From Spirochaetes bacterium ADurb.Bin110 (GTDB lineage Bacteria > Spirochaetota > Spirochaetia > Treponematales > Rectinemataceae): DNA of 36,897 bases. Both the position numbers and the translations under genes were made by a program. The stretch covers positions 1 to 36,897 of the forward strand of contig MWDY01000172.1 in the NCBI GenBank assembly GCA_002070755.1, written 5' to 3'. Each line of letters begins with the position of its first letter. Within the stretch, counting starts at the first letter, position 1. Of this stretch, positions 1-8,291 are shown in pieces. The notes under the pieces are model-generated. The model did not search any database. It saw nothing but the letters and a program-made list of their open reading frames with translations, and was not told the origin of the DNA.

Positions 1-996
1 CTCTCCGGAGAGCATGGCCTCGAAGCCTTTCTCGAAGTCGTCGAAGGAGAATCTATGGGTTATTACAGGGCTTATGTCCAGCCCAGATAGCAGCATGGTC
101 TGCATTTTGTACCAAGTCTCAAAGATTTCGCGGCCATATACTCCTTTTATGAAAAGCCCCTTGAAGATGACCCTCGACCATTCGACGCCAGCTCCATCCG
201 GCAGAAGGCCAAGCAGAGCCATGCGTCCGCCATTGTACATGTTTTCGATCATCTGTTCGAGAGCCTTGGGGCTTCCTGACATTTCCATGCCAACGTCGAA
301 GCCACCAACCATTCCAAGTTTTTTTTGTACTTCTTTTAGATTTTCCTTATCGACATTTACGGTACATGTTGCGCCCAGTTTTTTTGCTAGCTCGAGCCGC
401 CATGGATTCACATCGGTCACCACTACATTCCTAGCTCCCACATGGCGCGCTATGGCCGCAGCCATGCAGCCAATAGGCCCTGCTCCAGTGATCAGGACAT
501 CTTCGCCTGTCATATCGAAAGAGAGCGCCGTATGGGTAGCGTTCCCAAAAGGATCAAAAATGGCCGCAATATCATCGGGGATAGCTTCATGCACACGCCA
601 TGCGTTCTGCGCAGGGACAGCCAGATATTCCGCGAAACAACCATCTCGATTTACGCCAATTCCAATAGTATTGGGGCAGAGATGATGTTTGCCAGCGCGA
701 CATGCACGACAAGTACCACACCATATATGGCCTTCTGCAGAAACGCGCTCTCCGATTCTATAGTCTTGTACCGATCGACCCTTATCGACAATCTCGCCAA
801 CAAATTCATGACCTACAATTTGACCGATATGGATTGTATGCTGCGCCCAGGTGTTCCATTTCCATATATGCACATCGGTGCCACATATTGCCGTTTTTCT
901 GACTTTTATCAACAGATAATTATCTCCAATATGGGGTATAGGGACTTCTTCCATCCAGAGTCCTGGTTCGGCGTTCCTTTTGACAAGCGCTTTCAT
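1..996 (-). CDS. tdh: L-threonine 3-dehydrogenase, C-terminus cut by window edge
   Basis: Oxidises L-threonine to 2-amino-3-ketobutyrate with NAD+, the first step of threonine breakdown to glycine and acetyl-CoA, in the cytoplasm. The 332 visible residues match E. coli Tdh (341 aa as I remember it) almost along their whole length, so about ten residues are missing off the window. Visible features are the catalytic zinc site C38 in AICGTDVH and GHE at 62-64, four structural-zinc cysteines C93, C96, C99 and C107, a Rossmann glycine motif in ITGAGPIG, and the C-terminal [21 protein letters not shown] block diagnostic of Tdh rather than generic alcohol dehydrogenases. The start at 996 is chosen because AAGGAG lies a few bases upstream and because it aligns with E. 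coli Met1. An in-frame upstream ATG at 1047 would add 17 residues but has no homology support. The partner gene kbl is not in the window. Confidence 0.93.
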   Translation of the reverse strand, partial: MKALVKRNAEPGLWMEEVPIPHIGDNYLLIKVRKTAICGTDVHIWKWNTWAQHTIHIGQIVGHEFVGEIVDKGRSVQDYRIGERVSAEGHIWCGTCRACRAGKHHLCPNTIGIGVNRDGCFAEYLAVPAQNAWRVHEAIPDDIAAIFDPFGNATHTALSFDMTGEDVLITGAGPIGCMAAAIARHVGARNVVVTDVNPWRLELAKKLGATCTVNVDKENLKEVQKKLGMVGGFDVGMEMSGSPKALEQMIENMYNGGRMALLGLLPDGAGVEWSRVIFKGLFIKGVYGREIFETWYKMQTMLLSGLDISPVITHRFSFDDFEKGFEAMLSGE

Positions 997-1000
997 ATTG

Positions 1001-1006
1001 CTCCTT
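1001..1006 (-). promoter_or_regulatory. Shine-Dalgarno of tdh
   Basis: On the minus strand AAGGAG sits four bases upstream of the ATG at 996. It decides the start codon against the in-frame ATG at 1047. Confidence 0.7.
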
Positions 1007-1034
1007 TTTTGACTTTGCGCATTTGTTTCCCATA

Positions 1035-1065
1035 ATTTTCGATGCATGAATTATTTTCGATCCAT
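1035..1065. repeat. Tandem 13-bp near-repeat in the tdh leader
   Basis: ATTTTCGATGCAT (1035-1047) and ATTTTCGATCCAT (1053-1065) are direct copies with one mismatch and an 18-bp period. On the minus strand each copy begins with ATG. The outer copy forms a five-codon mini-ORF, ATGGATCGAAAATAA, preceded by AGAGGAG. This could be a regulator half-site pair or a leader mini-ORF; function is unknown. Confidence 0.45.
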
Positions 1066-1109
1066 AAATTCTACTCCTCTATGGGAATGCAGGCGCGTAG
1101 ATCAAATCA

Positions 1110-1140
1110 CATTTCAAGTATACTACCAAATATTGAAATG
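1110..1140. promoter_or_regulatory. Inverted repeat upstream of tdh, possible operator
   Basis: The perfect 8-bp arms CATTTCAA (1110-1117) and TTGAAATG (1133-1140) flank a 15-bp spacer. The minus-strand hexamer TATACT (1117-1122), a possible tdh -10 element, overlaps the left arm and the adjoining spacer, so a bound regulator would block it. I see no good -35 at the proper distance. The rest of 997-1276 holds no gene or clear terminator. Confidence 0.4.
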
Positions 1141-1276
1141 AGAAATGCAATAATCGAAATCATCTCTCGGTAAATCGGGTCCTTGTTTTTCTATGATTTT
1201 TCGTATTTGCAATTTTTCTATTTTTTAAATTTGGAACTATGCGGCGCTTAAAGAAAGAGAGAAGTCGTCCAAAATC

Positions 1277-2176
1277 CTATAATAGGAAAAAGAGAGCAGC
1301 TCCTCCTACCGCAACCGCTGCGCCGACTATCTCCAGAGAATGGACCTTTTGCTTGAGTATCAACACCGATGGCACAATGATAACTACAGGAGTAAGAGCC
1401 ATCAGGGTGCTTGTTGCCCCCACTTGCGTATGTTGCATGGAGAAGAGCGATAGAGCTACGCCCAAGAATGGACCGAAAATGGAACCCTTGAATGTTGAGC
1501 GAAAGGCCTCTTTTATTTTGGGCATCTCAATGAAGACAAATCTTCCCTGTCCGATAAGCAACGCATTTATCGCAAAACCGAAAATCGCTACGAATGCTCG
1601 AATCTGCGTGCCGGAGATTGGACTATAGTCGCCCAGACCAGCTTTGCTGAGCACCATCCCTCCTGCCTGAAAAATGGAGGAAAGGAAGCCATAGAGAAGT
1701 CCCTTTGAAGAGAGCTTCTCTTTATTGTATTTTTTATTCTGGCGAGAGCGAGTGGTGACAACAATTAGAATGCCAGCAACAGTCACTGCCATTCCAATGA
1801 GTCGATATGCTTGCATCCGCTCGCCTATAAAGATAAAGGCAAAGAGAGCAGTAAAAATAGGCGTAAGCGATTGAAAGATGACAGTGATTCTTGAACCTAT
1901 CAATATATATGCATTGAAAAGAAAAAAGTCGGAAATTACGAAGCCAACGAGCCCCGACAAGCCTAGCAGTATCCATGTCCTAATTGGGGCATCATAAGGG
2001 AAAGGCGCCGCCCGTTCGACCATCCCGGATATTCCGAGAAACAAAAAGGCGAAAACCACTTTCCAAAAATTGACAGCCAATGCGCCGACTTTCTTGGAGG
2101 CGGTCTCGAAGAAAATCGCCGAAAAAGCCCAGCAAACCGCGGTTCCAAATGCGGCAAGAAGCGCAAATCTCTCCAT
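1277..2176 (-). CDS. EamA/DMT-family transporter
   Basis: A probable inner-membrane exporter of the drug/metabolite transporter superfamily; the substrate cannot be read from sequence. The 299-residue protein consists of about ten hydrophobic segments in two repeats, as usual for 10-TM EamA proteins. The first starts at MERFALLAAFGTAVCWAFSA and the second near GLLYGFLSSIFQAGGMVLSK. The C-terminal helices end with VGAAVAVGGAALFFLL. The start at 2176 is preferred over the upstream in-frame start at 2251, because the extra 25 residues are polar and unlike the family. Only a poor SD (GAAG) precedes it, but a minus-strand TAGAAT ends eight bases upstream, so this may be a leaderless transcript. 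It lies upstream of tdh on the same strand, 280 bp away. Confidence 0.88.
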   Translation of the reverse strand: MERFALLAAFGTAVCWAFSAIFFETASKKVGALAVNFWKVVFAFLFLGISGMVERAAPFPYDAPIRTWILLGLSGLVGFVISDFFLFNAYILIGSRITVIFQSLTPIFTALFAFIFIGERMQAYRLIGMAVTVAGILIVVTTRSRQNKKYNKEKLSSKGLLYGFLSSIFQAGGMVLSKAGLGDYSPISGTQIRAFVAIFGFAINALLIGQGRFVFIEMPKIKEAFRSTFKGSIFGPFLGVALSLFSMQHTQVGATSTLMALTPVVIIVPSVLILKQKVHSLEIVGAAVAVGGAALFFLL

Positions 2177-2184
2177 CACTTCGC

Positions 2185-2190
2185 ATTCTA
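2185..2190 (-). promoter_or_regulatory. -10-like hexamer abutting the EamA start
   Basis: TAGAAT on the minus strand matches TATAAT at 5 of 6 positions and ends 8 nt before the ATG at 2176. The -35 region at normal spacing (TTTTAT) is poor. It is part of the leaderless-like set described in the findings. Confidence 0.4.
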
Positions 2191-2282
2191 GCCAAAGGAT
2201 TCCTTTTATAAAAGGGGATCCAGAGGATCTAATATTTACAATGCTATACAAATCAGAAAATATGGCATTCTATGAATTTCGT

Positions 2283-2311
2283 TTGACCCGAGGCCTAACT
2301 TGGGTTATGCT
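2283..2311 (+). promoter_or_regulatory. Sigma70-like promoter of the kinase-like gene
   Basis: TTGACC (2283-2288), a 17-bp spacer and TATGCT (2306-2311) predict transcription from about 2318. The leader would be about 14 nt and just carry GGGAGGTG. Confidence 0.6.
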
Positions 2312-2331
2312 TTTTTATAGGGAGGTGTAAT

Positions 2332-3153
2332 ATGGCAGTGATAGCAATTTCTCGCGAGCTGGCTTCTTACGGCGAAGAGACGGCTCAAGAGCTTTCAAAG
2401 CTAAATGGATATAAGATCGTAGACAGGGAGCATATCGAAGCTGCTCTTTCGGCTATGGGAATCGATGTGGAGAAGCAAGCTCGGTACGACGAGAAAAATC
2501 CTGGTTTTTGGGCTTCGCTTTCTCAGCAGAGGGATGAGTATCTGCATTTTCTCACCCAAACCGTTTATGAAACAGCGCTAGAAAATAATTGTATTTTTAT
2601 TGGGCGAGGAGCTCATATAATTCTACGCGGTATTCCGAATTTGATAAGCATCCGAATTGGCGCTTCCAAGACAGTGAGAATTGAGAGAGTGCGCAAAGCA
2701 CAAAATATAGATTCGCGCCATGCACTTCAGATAATCGAGAGCAGCGACCATGATCGAGCCGGCTTCCATAAGTACTTTTTTTCCGTAGACTGGTACAATC
2801 CTTCGGAATATGACATGACTTTGACAACCGATCGCTTCGATCCAATCCACGCTGCCTCGGCGATCGATGCCTTTAGAATATCCTTCATAACCGAAGATAG
2901 AGAAAAAGAAGCTCAGGCAAAGCTGAAAGATCTATTGCTTGGAGCAAAGATAGTGACAGAGATCACCTACAATCGCAAAATCCCCATTCATTTCCTTGAA
3001 GCAGCGGTGGACCGCGGTGTTGTGGTGCTCCATGGAGTATCGAATAGCCGTGCTACTGTGGAGAGCGCTGTTGCAGCAGCTAATCTCGTACCGGGCGTCA
3101 AACAGATCGAGAGCGCTATTCAGCTCGTCCAGGAATTTACTGTTATTCCATGA
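2332..3153 (+). CDS. Cytidylate-kinase-like protein with C-terminal BON domain and altered P-loop
   Basis: Residues 1-200 resemble the cytidylate kinase-like (Cytidylate_kin2) family: the N-terminus ISRELASYGEETAQEL aligns with the usual ISR-GSGGREIA P-loop, IVDREHI follows, then FIGRGAHIIL at 89-98 and an Arg-rich lid region near 117-122. Residues from about 207 to 268 look like a BON domain (VVVLHGVSNSRATVESA, then VPGVKQIESAI). The expected glycine-rich GSGG/GxGK is reduced to ASYG, so kinase activity is uncertain; it may be a nucleotide-sensing or degenerate member. GGGAGGTG precedes the ATG at good spacing. The rlmB-like gene follows 61 bp downstream on the same strand and is probably cotranscribed. 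The family call is firm; the function is not. Confidence 0.75.
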   Translation: MAVIAISRELASYGEETAQELSKLNGYKIVDREHIEAALSAMGIDVEKQARYDEKNPGFWASLSQQRDEYLHFLTQTVYETALENNCIFIGRGAHIILRGIPNLISIRIGASKTVRIERVRKAQNIDSRHALQIIESSDHDRAGFHKYFFSVDWYNPSEYDMTLTTDRFDPIHAASAIDAFRISFITEDREKEAQAKLKDLLLGAKIVTEITYNRKIPIHFLEAAVDRGVVVLHGVSNSRATVESAVAAANLVPGVKQIESAIQLVQEFTVIP

Positions 3154-3214
3154 TCGATAGGCAATAATGAATAGAGCCTGATATCCTATATCCAATATTT
3201 CATGAGGATGGTGC

Positions 3215-3958
3215 GTGAAGTATCTGACATCATTTCATGCAATTCTAGAGACTCTTAAAGCCGAGAATTCACGGTACAGGCTCTATGTGACGGAAAATGC
3301 CCAACAGCGAGGTCCTCGGGTACGAGAGATTCTCGATGAAGCTCTATCGCGGAACATTTCGATTCAATATGTGCCTGAATCAAGGCTTGAGGAGATGTCG
3401 AAAGATCAACGTGGAGTCATTCTTGCGCTCGATGAAGTTCTTAAGGGGAAGCCTTCCTTAAAAGCTCTATGTGATCGAGTCTCTGAGCCAGAGCCGAGCC
3501 TTATCTTGGTCCTCGACCATATCGAAGACCCTCAAAATCTGGGGGCTATCCTGAGATCCGCCGATGCCTTCAATGTAGATGCCGTCATCATGCCGGAGCG
3601 ACGTGCTTCTCCGATCTCCAATGCCGTGGCCAGGGCATCGGCGGGTGCCATCGCATGGGTTCCCATTTTGCGCGTGAGCAATCTCAGATCGGCTGTCGAT
3701 ACTCTCAAGAAAGCAGGCTATTGGGTGTATGCCGCAGATATGGGCGGGGAACCGCTTGTGAGCGCTGGTATATCACAAAAAGCCGTGATCATTCTTGGCA
3801 ATGAAGGACGCGGAGTCTCGGAAATACTTAGAAAGGTAGCTGACGATATTATCTCGATTCCTATGCAAGGGCATGTCGAATCGTTGAATGTCTCTGTATC
3901 TGCGGCAATTATCATGTATGAGTTTTGGCGCTCTAACTCTGGTTCCACTAATATTTGA
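3215..3958 (+). CDS. rlmB: 23S rRNA 2'-O-methyltransferase, RlmB/TrmH SPOUT family
   Basis: SPOUT-class SAM-dependent methyltransferase, most likely adding a 2'-O-methyl group to a 23S rRNA guanosine. The 247-residue length fits RlmB. An N-terminal substrate-binding segment (1-75, starting MKYLTSFHAILETLK) precedes the knotted catalytic domain. Motif 1 is LDHIEDPQNLGAILRSADAF (100-119, with the conserved N and R), motif 2 is ILGNEGRGVSE (193-203) and motif 3 is IPMQGHVESLNVSVSAAI (215-232). The start is GTG at 3215, supported by AGGA six bases upstream; the ATG at 3208 is out of frame. It is probably cotranscribed with the upstream kinase-like gene. A TrmH-like tRNA target cannot be excluded, but the N-terminal domain favours RlmB. 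Confidence 0.88.
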   Translation: MKYLTSFHAILETLKAENSRYRLYVTENAQQRGPRVREILDEALSRNISIQYVPESRLEEMSKDQRGVILALDEVLKGKPSLKALCDRVSEPEPSLILVLDHIEDPQNLGAILRSADAFNVDAVIMPERRASPISNAVARASAGAIAWVPILRVSNLRSAVDTLKKAGYWVYAADMGGEPLVSAGISQKAVIILGNEGRGVSEILRKVADDIISIPMQGHVESLNVSVSAAIIMYEFWRSNSGSTNI

Positions 3959-4072
3959 GATCGAACATTCGGGATCGAGCATTCGACATATAGCAATTGA
4001 TATAGAAAATCTGATTTGGTCCTAATTCCAAGCCCGCTGTCCAGAGAATACATAGATAGTTATCAAAGTCAA

Positions 4073-5650
4073 TCAGATATCCCAGATATCCCTGAATTTG
4101 TGCTCGCGTTCGCAGTACTTGCAGACAAATGTCGTTTCGCCCTTTCGGATGAATTCGGTGGGGACACCCTCGTGGTGTGCCGGATATGAGATGCAGTTTT
4201 CGTTCTTGCATGAGATTTCGTCGAAGTTATAGATACGGGGCGGCATGGATAGGCGGTACTTCTTGGCCACATGAGCATGGCGTATGAGATTGAGCGTGCA
4301 GCCTGGAGCGATCGCCGCAAGTTTTTTCAAGTCTTTTTCGCCAAAACTTATTATGTCTGGAAGGGAAATGATGCCTTTATAGATTCCTTCGCGATTGGAA
4401 TGATAGACACCGTGGCTGGAACGCACATCGAGCTTGAGAATTTTGCGTACAGCATCGATAGTATCCCAGATCTCGCCTATAGGAGCTCCCCTTGCAATAT
4501 GATCTATGACGATTCCTTCTTCGACAGGCTTTATTCCGACCTTGTATTCAGGTTTGGCTGTGTCTTTGATCAGTGCTTCATGTACAAAGTCGTCGATGAA
4601 TACGCGTGGCTTAGCATGTTCGCCTTCGAAATCCTCTCCAATGCGGCCCGATAGCATGGCAATCTCGGCGATACGCGTCCAATAGCCATTGATAGATTGG
4701 CCATCCCAGCCATTTAGCGGTAAATCGTCTAGGAAAAATGGTATTGTCGGGAAATTGCGATCGCGCGGCAGGGGGTGATAGAAGCGGCAGCCTTCGGGCA
4801 GTCGACCGATATAGTCTTTCTTGAAAGTGACCGATTGGCGCAAATAAGGAGCCCGCTCGAGTACAGCTTCGCCCATGCGCTCCAGCTGAAGGCGAGTGAA
4901 GTACCAGATGGGCGCTATCTTGTGTTGCAAGAGATACTCATCTATCGATTCGAAAATGCGGACTTGAAAACCATTCGACTTCATTTCTTCTACATAATAT
5001 GAAGGCATGGATAACAATGGGGGCGCTATGAGGTCTACTTCGACTTCTTTGAAGATTCTAAGGCCATCTGCCTTGGAGTGCACGGTTCTTCCATGATAGA
5101 GGTCACCCACCATAGCCACGTGTATATGCTCTTCATTCCAATTGAGCTGTTCGAGGAAGGTGAATTCGTCTAGGAACTCTTGGGTGGGGTGCTCGTGCTT
5201 GCCATCGCCAGCGTTTATAAAAGAAGGCTTGGGCTTCTCTGTTATTTGGGCATATTCTGCAAATGCCTGATCGAGCCAGATGCAGACGCCTTCGAGAGTT
5301 GTGCGAAGTATAAAGCAGGACTCATCGGAGTAGCCAAAGAGCATCTTGATGGCATCGGTTATAGATTCGTTCTTATTGAAGGAGCTTGTGGCAGCATCAA
5401 AGACATTTACACGAGCGCCCAAGAATTTGCCTGCATTTCTAAAGGATTCGCGAGTCCGCGTGGAGTTTTCCATAAAAATCAGATAGACCTGATAATCCAG
5501 ATCGTTGATCCGGAACTTCTCTACATCGCCACCGGCTCGGGCGGTTTCTTTCAATTCTCGAGCCTTGCGGTATAGATATAGTTGTTCATCCAGCGATAGA
5601 TCGTTTACAACCGAAATCGATCTGCCTTTGAAAGGACCATTACGGGCCAT
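4073..5650 (-). CDS. pyrBI: Fused aspartate carbamoyltransferase, catalytic plus regulatory chains
   Basis: Condenses carbamoyl phosphate with aspartate in pyrimidine biosynthesis. The 525-residue protein joins PyrB and PyrI. The catalytic part has the carbamoyl-phosphate loop ENSTRTRESF (61-70), HPTQ (154-157), YFTRLQLER around R253 and HPLPRDR (292-298). A linker at about 340-366 leads into the allosteric domain (YKVGIKPVEEGIVIDHIARG, 368-387). The C-terminal zinc domain has C481, C486, C510 and C513, the CX4C...CX2C pattern of PyrI. From family knowledge such fusions occur in Thermotoga maritima and Treponema denticola, so it supports a spirochaete host. AGGAGG precedes the start. The upstream RNA methyltransferase overlaps it by 11 bp, so the two are probably translationally coupled. 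Confidence 0.93.
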   Translation of the reverse strand: MARNGPFKGRSISVVNDLSLDEQLYLYRKARELKETARAGGDVEKFRINDLDYQVYLIFMENSTRTRESFRNAGKFLGARVNVFDAATSSFNKNESITDAIKMLFGYSDESCFILRTTLEGVCIWLDQAFAEYAQITEKPKPSFINAGDGKHEHPTQEFLDEFTFLEQLNWNEEHIHVAMVGDLYHGRTVHSKADGLRIFKEVEVDLIAPPLLSMPSYYVEEMKSNGFQVRIFESIDEYLLQHKIAPIWYFTRLQLERMGEAVLERAPYLRQSVTFKKDYIGRLPEGCRFYHPLPRDRNFPTIPFFLDDLPLNGWDGQSINGYWTRIAEIAMLSGRIGEDFEGEHAKPRVFIDDFVHEALIKDTAKPEYKVGIKPVEEGIVIDHIARGAPIGEIWDTIDAVRKILKLDVRSSHGVYHSNREGIYKGIISLPDIISFGEKDLKKLAAIAPGCTLNLIRHAHVAKKYRLSMPPRIYNFDEISCKNENCISYPAHHEGVPTEFIRKGETTFVCKYCEREHKFRDIWDI

Positions 5651-6812
5651 ATTTAGCCTCCTTTATTAGATGGGCGGTCGCTTCGAGCCTTCCAGTCTGA
5701 GGATAGAAGTCATAAAGCGCAATATTTTCGAGCTGCCAGCCTTTTTGTGAGAGGTCTCGCAGATCGCGTGCAAGGCTTGCAAGATCGCAGCTGATATAGA
5801 GAAGTACTGGAGCATCCACAAAGGAAAGCCACGTGCGCACCTGTGGTGCCATTCCAGTTCGCGGTGGGTCGGCAACTATGCAATCGAAGGAGAGGTCGGT
5901 CGGAGCTTTTTCTGTCCAATGCTCTACCGTCGTGCACGAAAGCTTGATCCTTGCCTTTGCCGGTTCGAGGTTCATTCGAGCAGCCTCGACAGAAGCACCT
6001 TCGCTTTCGACACAATCTATAGATTCGAATCTTTCTGCCAGAAATAGCGAAAATAGGCCGGCGCCGCAATAGAGGTCGAGAGCTCGCTTACCATGCAGTG
6101 GTGCGAAATCTCGCGCAATTAACTTTTCGAGCATGGAGATATTGCTCTGAAAAAAGCTTACAAGCGGGAACTTCAATTCCTTGCCAGCGACTTTTGCCTT
6201 TCCAAAACTGTCTCTTCCTTCAATGTACAGTCGATCCTCCTGGCCAAAAACTACAAATCGAGGTCTGTCGCCGATCAGAGCGGATAGAGCACGATAGGGG
6301 TGGGCTTTTCGATTTTCGGAGATTAGCCACTGCTCGATAATTGGAACGAGGGCAGGGCAATGAGATATCCTTATGCTCTCGTGTGAACCAGCCTTTGCAA
6401 AGCCAAGGCCGCCGTCTCCACAGGCATGGATCTGGGCCCGATTGCGATAGTGGTAGCTTTCTCCTGTGATGATCTGAAGTTCTCCAGGATCAAAGCCTCC
6501 GATACGGATAAAGGTCTCTTGAGCTGCTTGTTTTTTGAGCAATGCTTGGTATTCATAACCAATATGCTGAAGACTACATCCGCCGCAGTCGCCAAAATGA
6601 GGGCAAAAAGGCTCCACCCGATAAGGAGAGGATTCTTCTATATTGATGAGTCGGGCTCGCGCAAAGCTAGAATGTTCTTCGATTATTTCTGCAAGCGCTG
6701 TCTCGCCTGGCATTGCGTAAGGCAAGAAGACTGCTTTTCCTTCTGAAAAAGCGATACCCTCACCGTTTGAAGAGAGTTTTTCAACCCTAAGGGTGAGCGT
6801 ATCAGCGCACAT
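5640..6812 (-). CDS. 23S rRNA/tRNA (uracil-5-)-methyltransferase, RumA/RlmD type with Fe-S cluster
   Basis: Methylates C5 of a uridine in rRNA or tRNA using SAM. The 390 residues show a TRAM domain (about 1-58), a [4Fe-4S] set C70, C76, C79 (CPHFGDCGGC) plus C152, and a catalytic Rossmann domain. Its motifs are FFQSN (220-224), DLYCGAGLFSLFLAE (246-260), ADPPRTG (314-320), catalytic C342 in LLYISCDLASLARDL, and E377 as general base in GRLEATA. This fits the RlmD/RlmCD group rather than cluster-less TrmA; the target base cannot be decided from sequence. No convincing SD precedes 6812 and there is no alternative Met before residue 34. A TACATT hexamer lies 11 bases upstream. Its 3' end overlaps pyrBI by 11 bp. 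Confidence 0.9.
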   Translation of the reverse strand: MCADTLTLRVEKLSSNGEGIAFSEGKAVFLPYAMPGETALAEIIEEHSSFARARLINIEESSPYRVEPFCPHFGDCGGCSLQHIGYEYQALLKKQAAQETFIRIGGFDPGELQIITGESYHYRNRAQIHACGDGGLGFAKAGSHESIRISHCPALVPIIEQWLISENRKAHPYRALSALIGDRPRFVVFGQEDRLYIEGRDSFGKAKVAGKELKFPLVSFFQSNISMLEKLIARDFAPLHGKRALDLYCGAGLFSLFLAERFESIDCVESEGASVEAARMNLEPAKARIKLSCTTVEHWTEKAPTDLSFDCIVADPPRTGMAPQVRTWLSFVDAPVLLYISCDLASLARDLRDLSQKGWQLENIALYDFYPQTGRLEATAHLIKEAKYGP

Positions 6813-6823
6813 GAGCCTGTACT

Positions 6824-6852
6824 AATGTATCGAATTGCGGACTCTTTCACAA
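6824..6852 (-). promoter_or_regulatory. Putative promoter of the RNA methyltransferase gene
   Basis: On the minus strand TTGTGA (6847-6852), a 17-bp spacer and TACATT (6824-6829) lie 11 nt before the ATG at 6812. The match is moderate. It interleaves with the divergent plus-strand promoter at 6835-6863. Confidence 0.35.
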
Positions 6853-6863
6853 CAGGGTATAGT
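6835..6863 (+). promoter_or_regulatory. Putative near-leaderless promoter of the MBL nuclease
   Basis: TTGCGG (6835-6840), a 17-bp spacer and TATAGT (6858-6863, 5 of 6 matches) are followed by only six bases before the ATG at 6870. Transcription would start at or next to the start codon. Confidence 0.45.
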
Positions 6864-6869
6864 GAGGGC

Positions 6870-8291
6870 ATGAGCATCAGTATTTGTTCACTTGGAGCGG
6901 CTGAGGAGGTTACTGGCTCGAAGCACCTTCTCGAAGTAGATTCTATTAGGATTCTCATAGACTGTGGAGCTTTTCAGGGGAAAAGGGCTAAAGCGGACAG
7001 CAAGAACAGGGCTTTGCTTGGAGATGAGATAGAGGCTTCATCCATCGATGCCCTAGTGCTTACTCATGCGCATTACGATCATTGCGGGCTTGTGCCCTAC
7101 CTTGTAAAAGGGGGTTTTACTGGCAATATCTACGCAACATCGGCCACCAGGGATCTCGCAAACTTGATTATGAGCGATTCCGCACACATTCAAGCGAGAG
7201 ATGCAGACTATCTCTCTAGGCAGGCGGAGAAAAGGCATGAGAAATTCGACTGGAAGCCTTTGTATGATGACTTCGACGTTATCCGCGCGATGGATCAATT
7301 TGTAACGGTCAGCTATCATAGGCCTATATCTATAGCTGATGGAGTACAAGTAGAATTTCTCGATGCAGGTCATATTCTAGGATCGACTTTTGCGCGAATT
7401 ACAGCAAAGGACAAGGCTGGAAATGTAGCTATTCTTGGTTTTTCCGGCGACTTAGGCCGCAAAGGCAAGCCCATAATCAAAGACCCCGAGTGCCTCAATG
7501 GAATAGATTTTCTCATTCTCGATAGCACCTATGGAAATCGTCTCCATGAATCCACAATGAATGCCCTTCAACACCTCGAAGATGTCGTAAATAGGACTGC
7601 GGAGAGGCGAGGCAAGCTCATCATTCCAGCTTTTGCAGTGGAGCGCACGCAGGAGCTGATTTTTTGCCTTCATCTTTTGCACGATCAGGGCAGGATACCC
7701 GATATTCCGATATGGGTAGATTCGCCCATGGCCCTCAACGCGACCAGTATCTTTGCAATACATCCAGAATGCTACGATAAGGAGACCTACGATCTTTTTA
7801 CAACCCATGCCAAGAATCCTTTTGGTTTTTCATCCCTCAATTTTTCCCGATCCGTGGAGGATTCCAAGGCCCTCAATCAGGCCAAGGGTCCGCTTATAAT
7901 CATTTCTGCCGATGGCATGTGCGAATTCGGACGGATTCAGCATCATCTGATGCATGGACTCGGTGATTCTGCGAATACCGTGCTCATCGTGGGGTTCATG
8001 GCTGAGGGAACATTAGGTAGACGACTCAGAGATGGTGCAAAAGAAGTGCGAATTCAGAGCGATTGGTTTCAAGTTCGCGCAAATATCGAAGAAATTGATG
8101 CCTTTTCTGCGCACGCCGATTGGAAAGAGACTGTAGAATGGCTCGATTGTATCGAAAAGGATCGCCTAAAGAGAACCTTTCTTGTGCATGGTGAACCAGA
8201 GGCACTCATGGCAATGCAGGGTCATCTGCAAGATGCTGGCCTAAAGGATATCGAGATTGCAAAAATGGGTCTTATCTATAAGATAGCCTAA
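6870..8291 (+). CDS. Metallo-beta-lactamase/beta-CASP ribonuclease-like protein
   Basis: A probable zinc-dependent RNA-processing nuclease of the CPSF73/YSH1-like group, with Lactamase_B, beta-CASP and RMMBL regions in order. In the 473-residue form, HAHYDH (66-71) gives the metal ligands, H168 sits in DAGHILGS, D194 in FSGDLG, and ILDSTYGN (217-223 region) opens the beta-CASP part. PAFAVERTQE follows, and VHGEPEAL near the C-terminus is the typical last motif. I choose 6870 because homologues begin near M-I--LGAAEEVTGS. The upstream ATG at 6825 would overlap the divergent promoter and adds an unrelated 15 residues. GAGGG lies too close to the ATG for a good SD. Its stop codon overlaps the stop of rpiB on the opposite strand. 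Whether it is an endo- or exonuclease cannot be read. Confidence 0.88.
   Translation: MSISICSLGAAEEVTGSKHLLEVDSIRILIDCGAFQGKRAKADSKNRALLGDEIEASSIDALVLTHAHYDHCGLVPYLVKGGFTGNIYATSATRDLANLIMSDSAHIQARDADYLSRQAEKRHEKFDWKPLYDDFDVIRAMDQFVTVSYHRPISIADGVQVEFLDAGHILGSTFARITAKDKAGNVAILGFSGDLGRKGKPIIKDPECLNGIDFLILDSTYGNRLHESTMNALQHLEDVVNRTAERRGKLIIPAFAVERTQELIFCLHLLHDQGRIPDIPIWVDSPMALNATSIFAIHPECYDKETYDLFTTHAKNPFGFSSLNFSRSVEDSKALNQAKGPLIIISADGMCEFGRIQHHLMHGLGDSANTVLIVGFMAEGTLGRRLRDGAKEVRIQSDWFQVRANIEEIDAFSAHADWKETVEWLDCIEKDRLKRTFLVHGEPEALMAMQGHLQDAGLKDIEIAKMGLIYKIA

Noticed and set aside
14..685. Plus-strand open frame of 223 codons
   Set aside because: It lies wholly antisense to tdh, whose protein matches E. 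coli Tdh throughout; composition is that of a shadow frame.
1239..1628. Plus-strand open frame of 129 codons
   Set aside because: Antisense to the EamA gene, with no SD and no recognisable protein features.
3959..3985. Direct repeat GATCGAACATTCG / GATCGAGCATTCG after rlmB
   Set aside because: Adjacent 13-mers with one mismatch but no hairpin or T tract, so not a terminator; lies between convergent genes and seems to be simple duplication.
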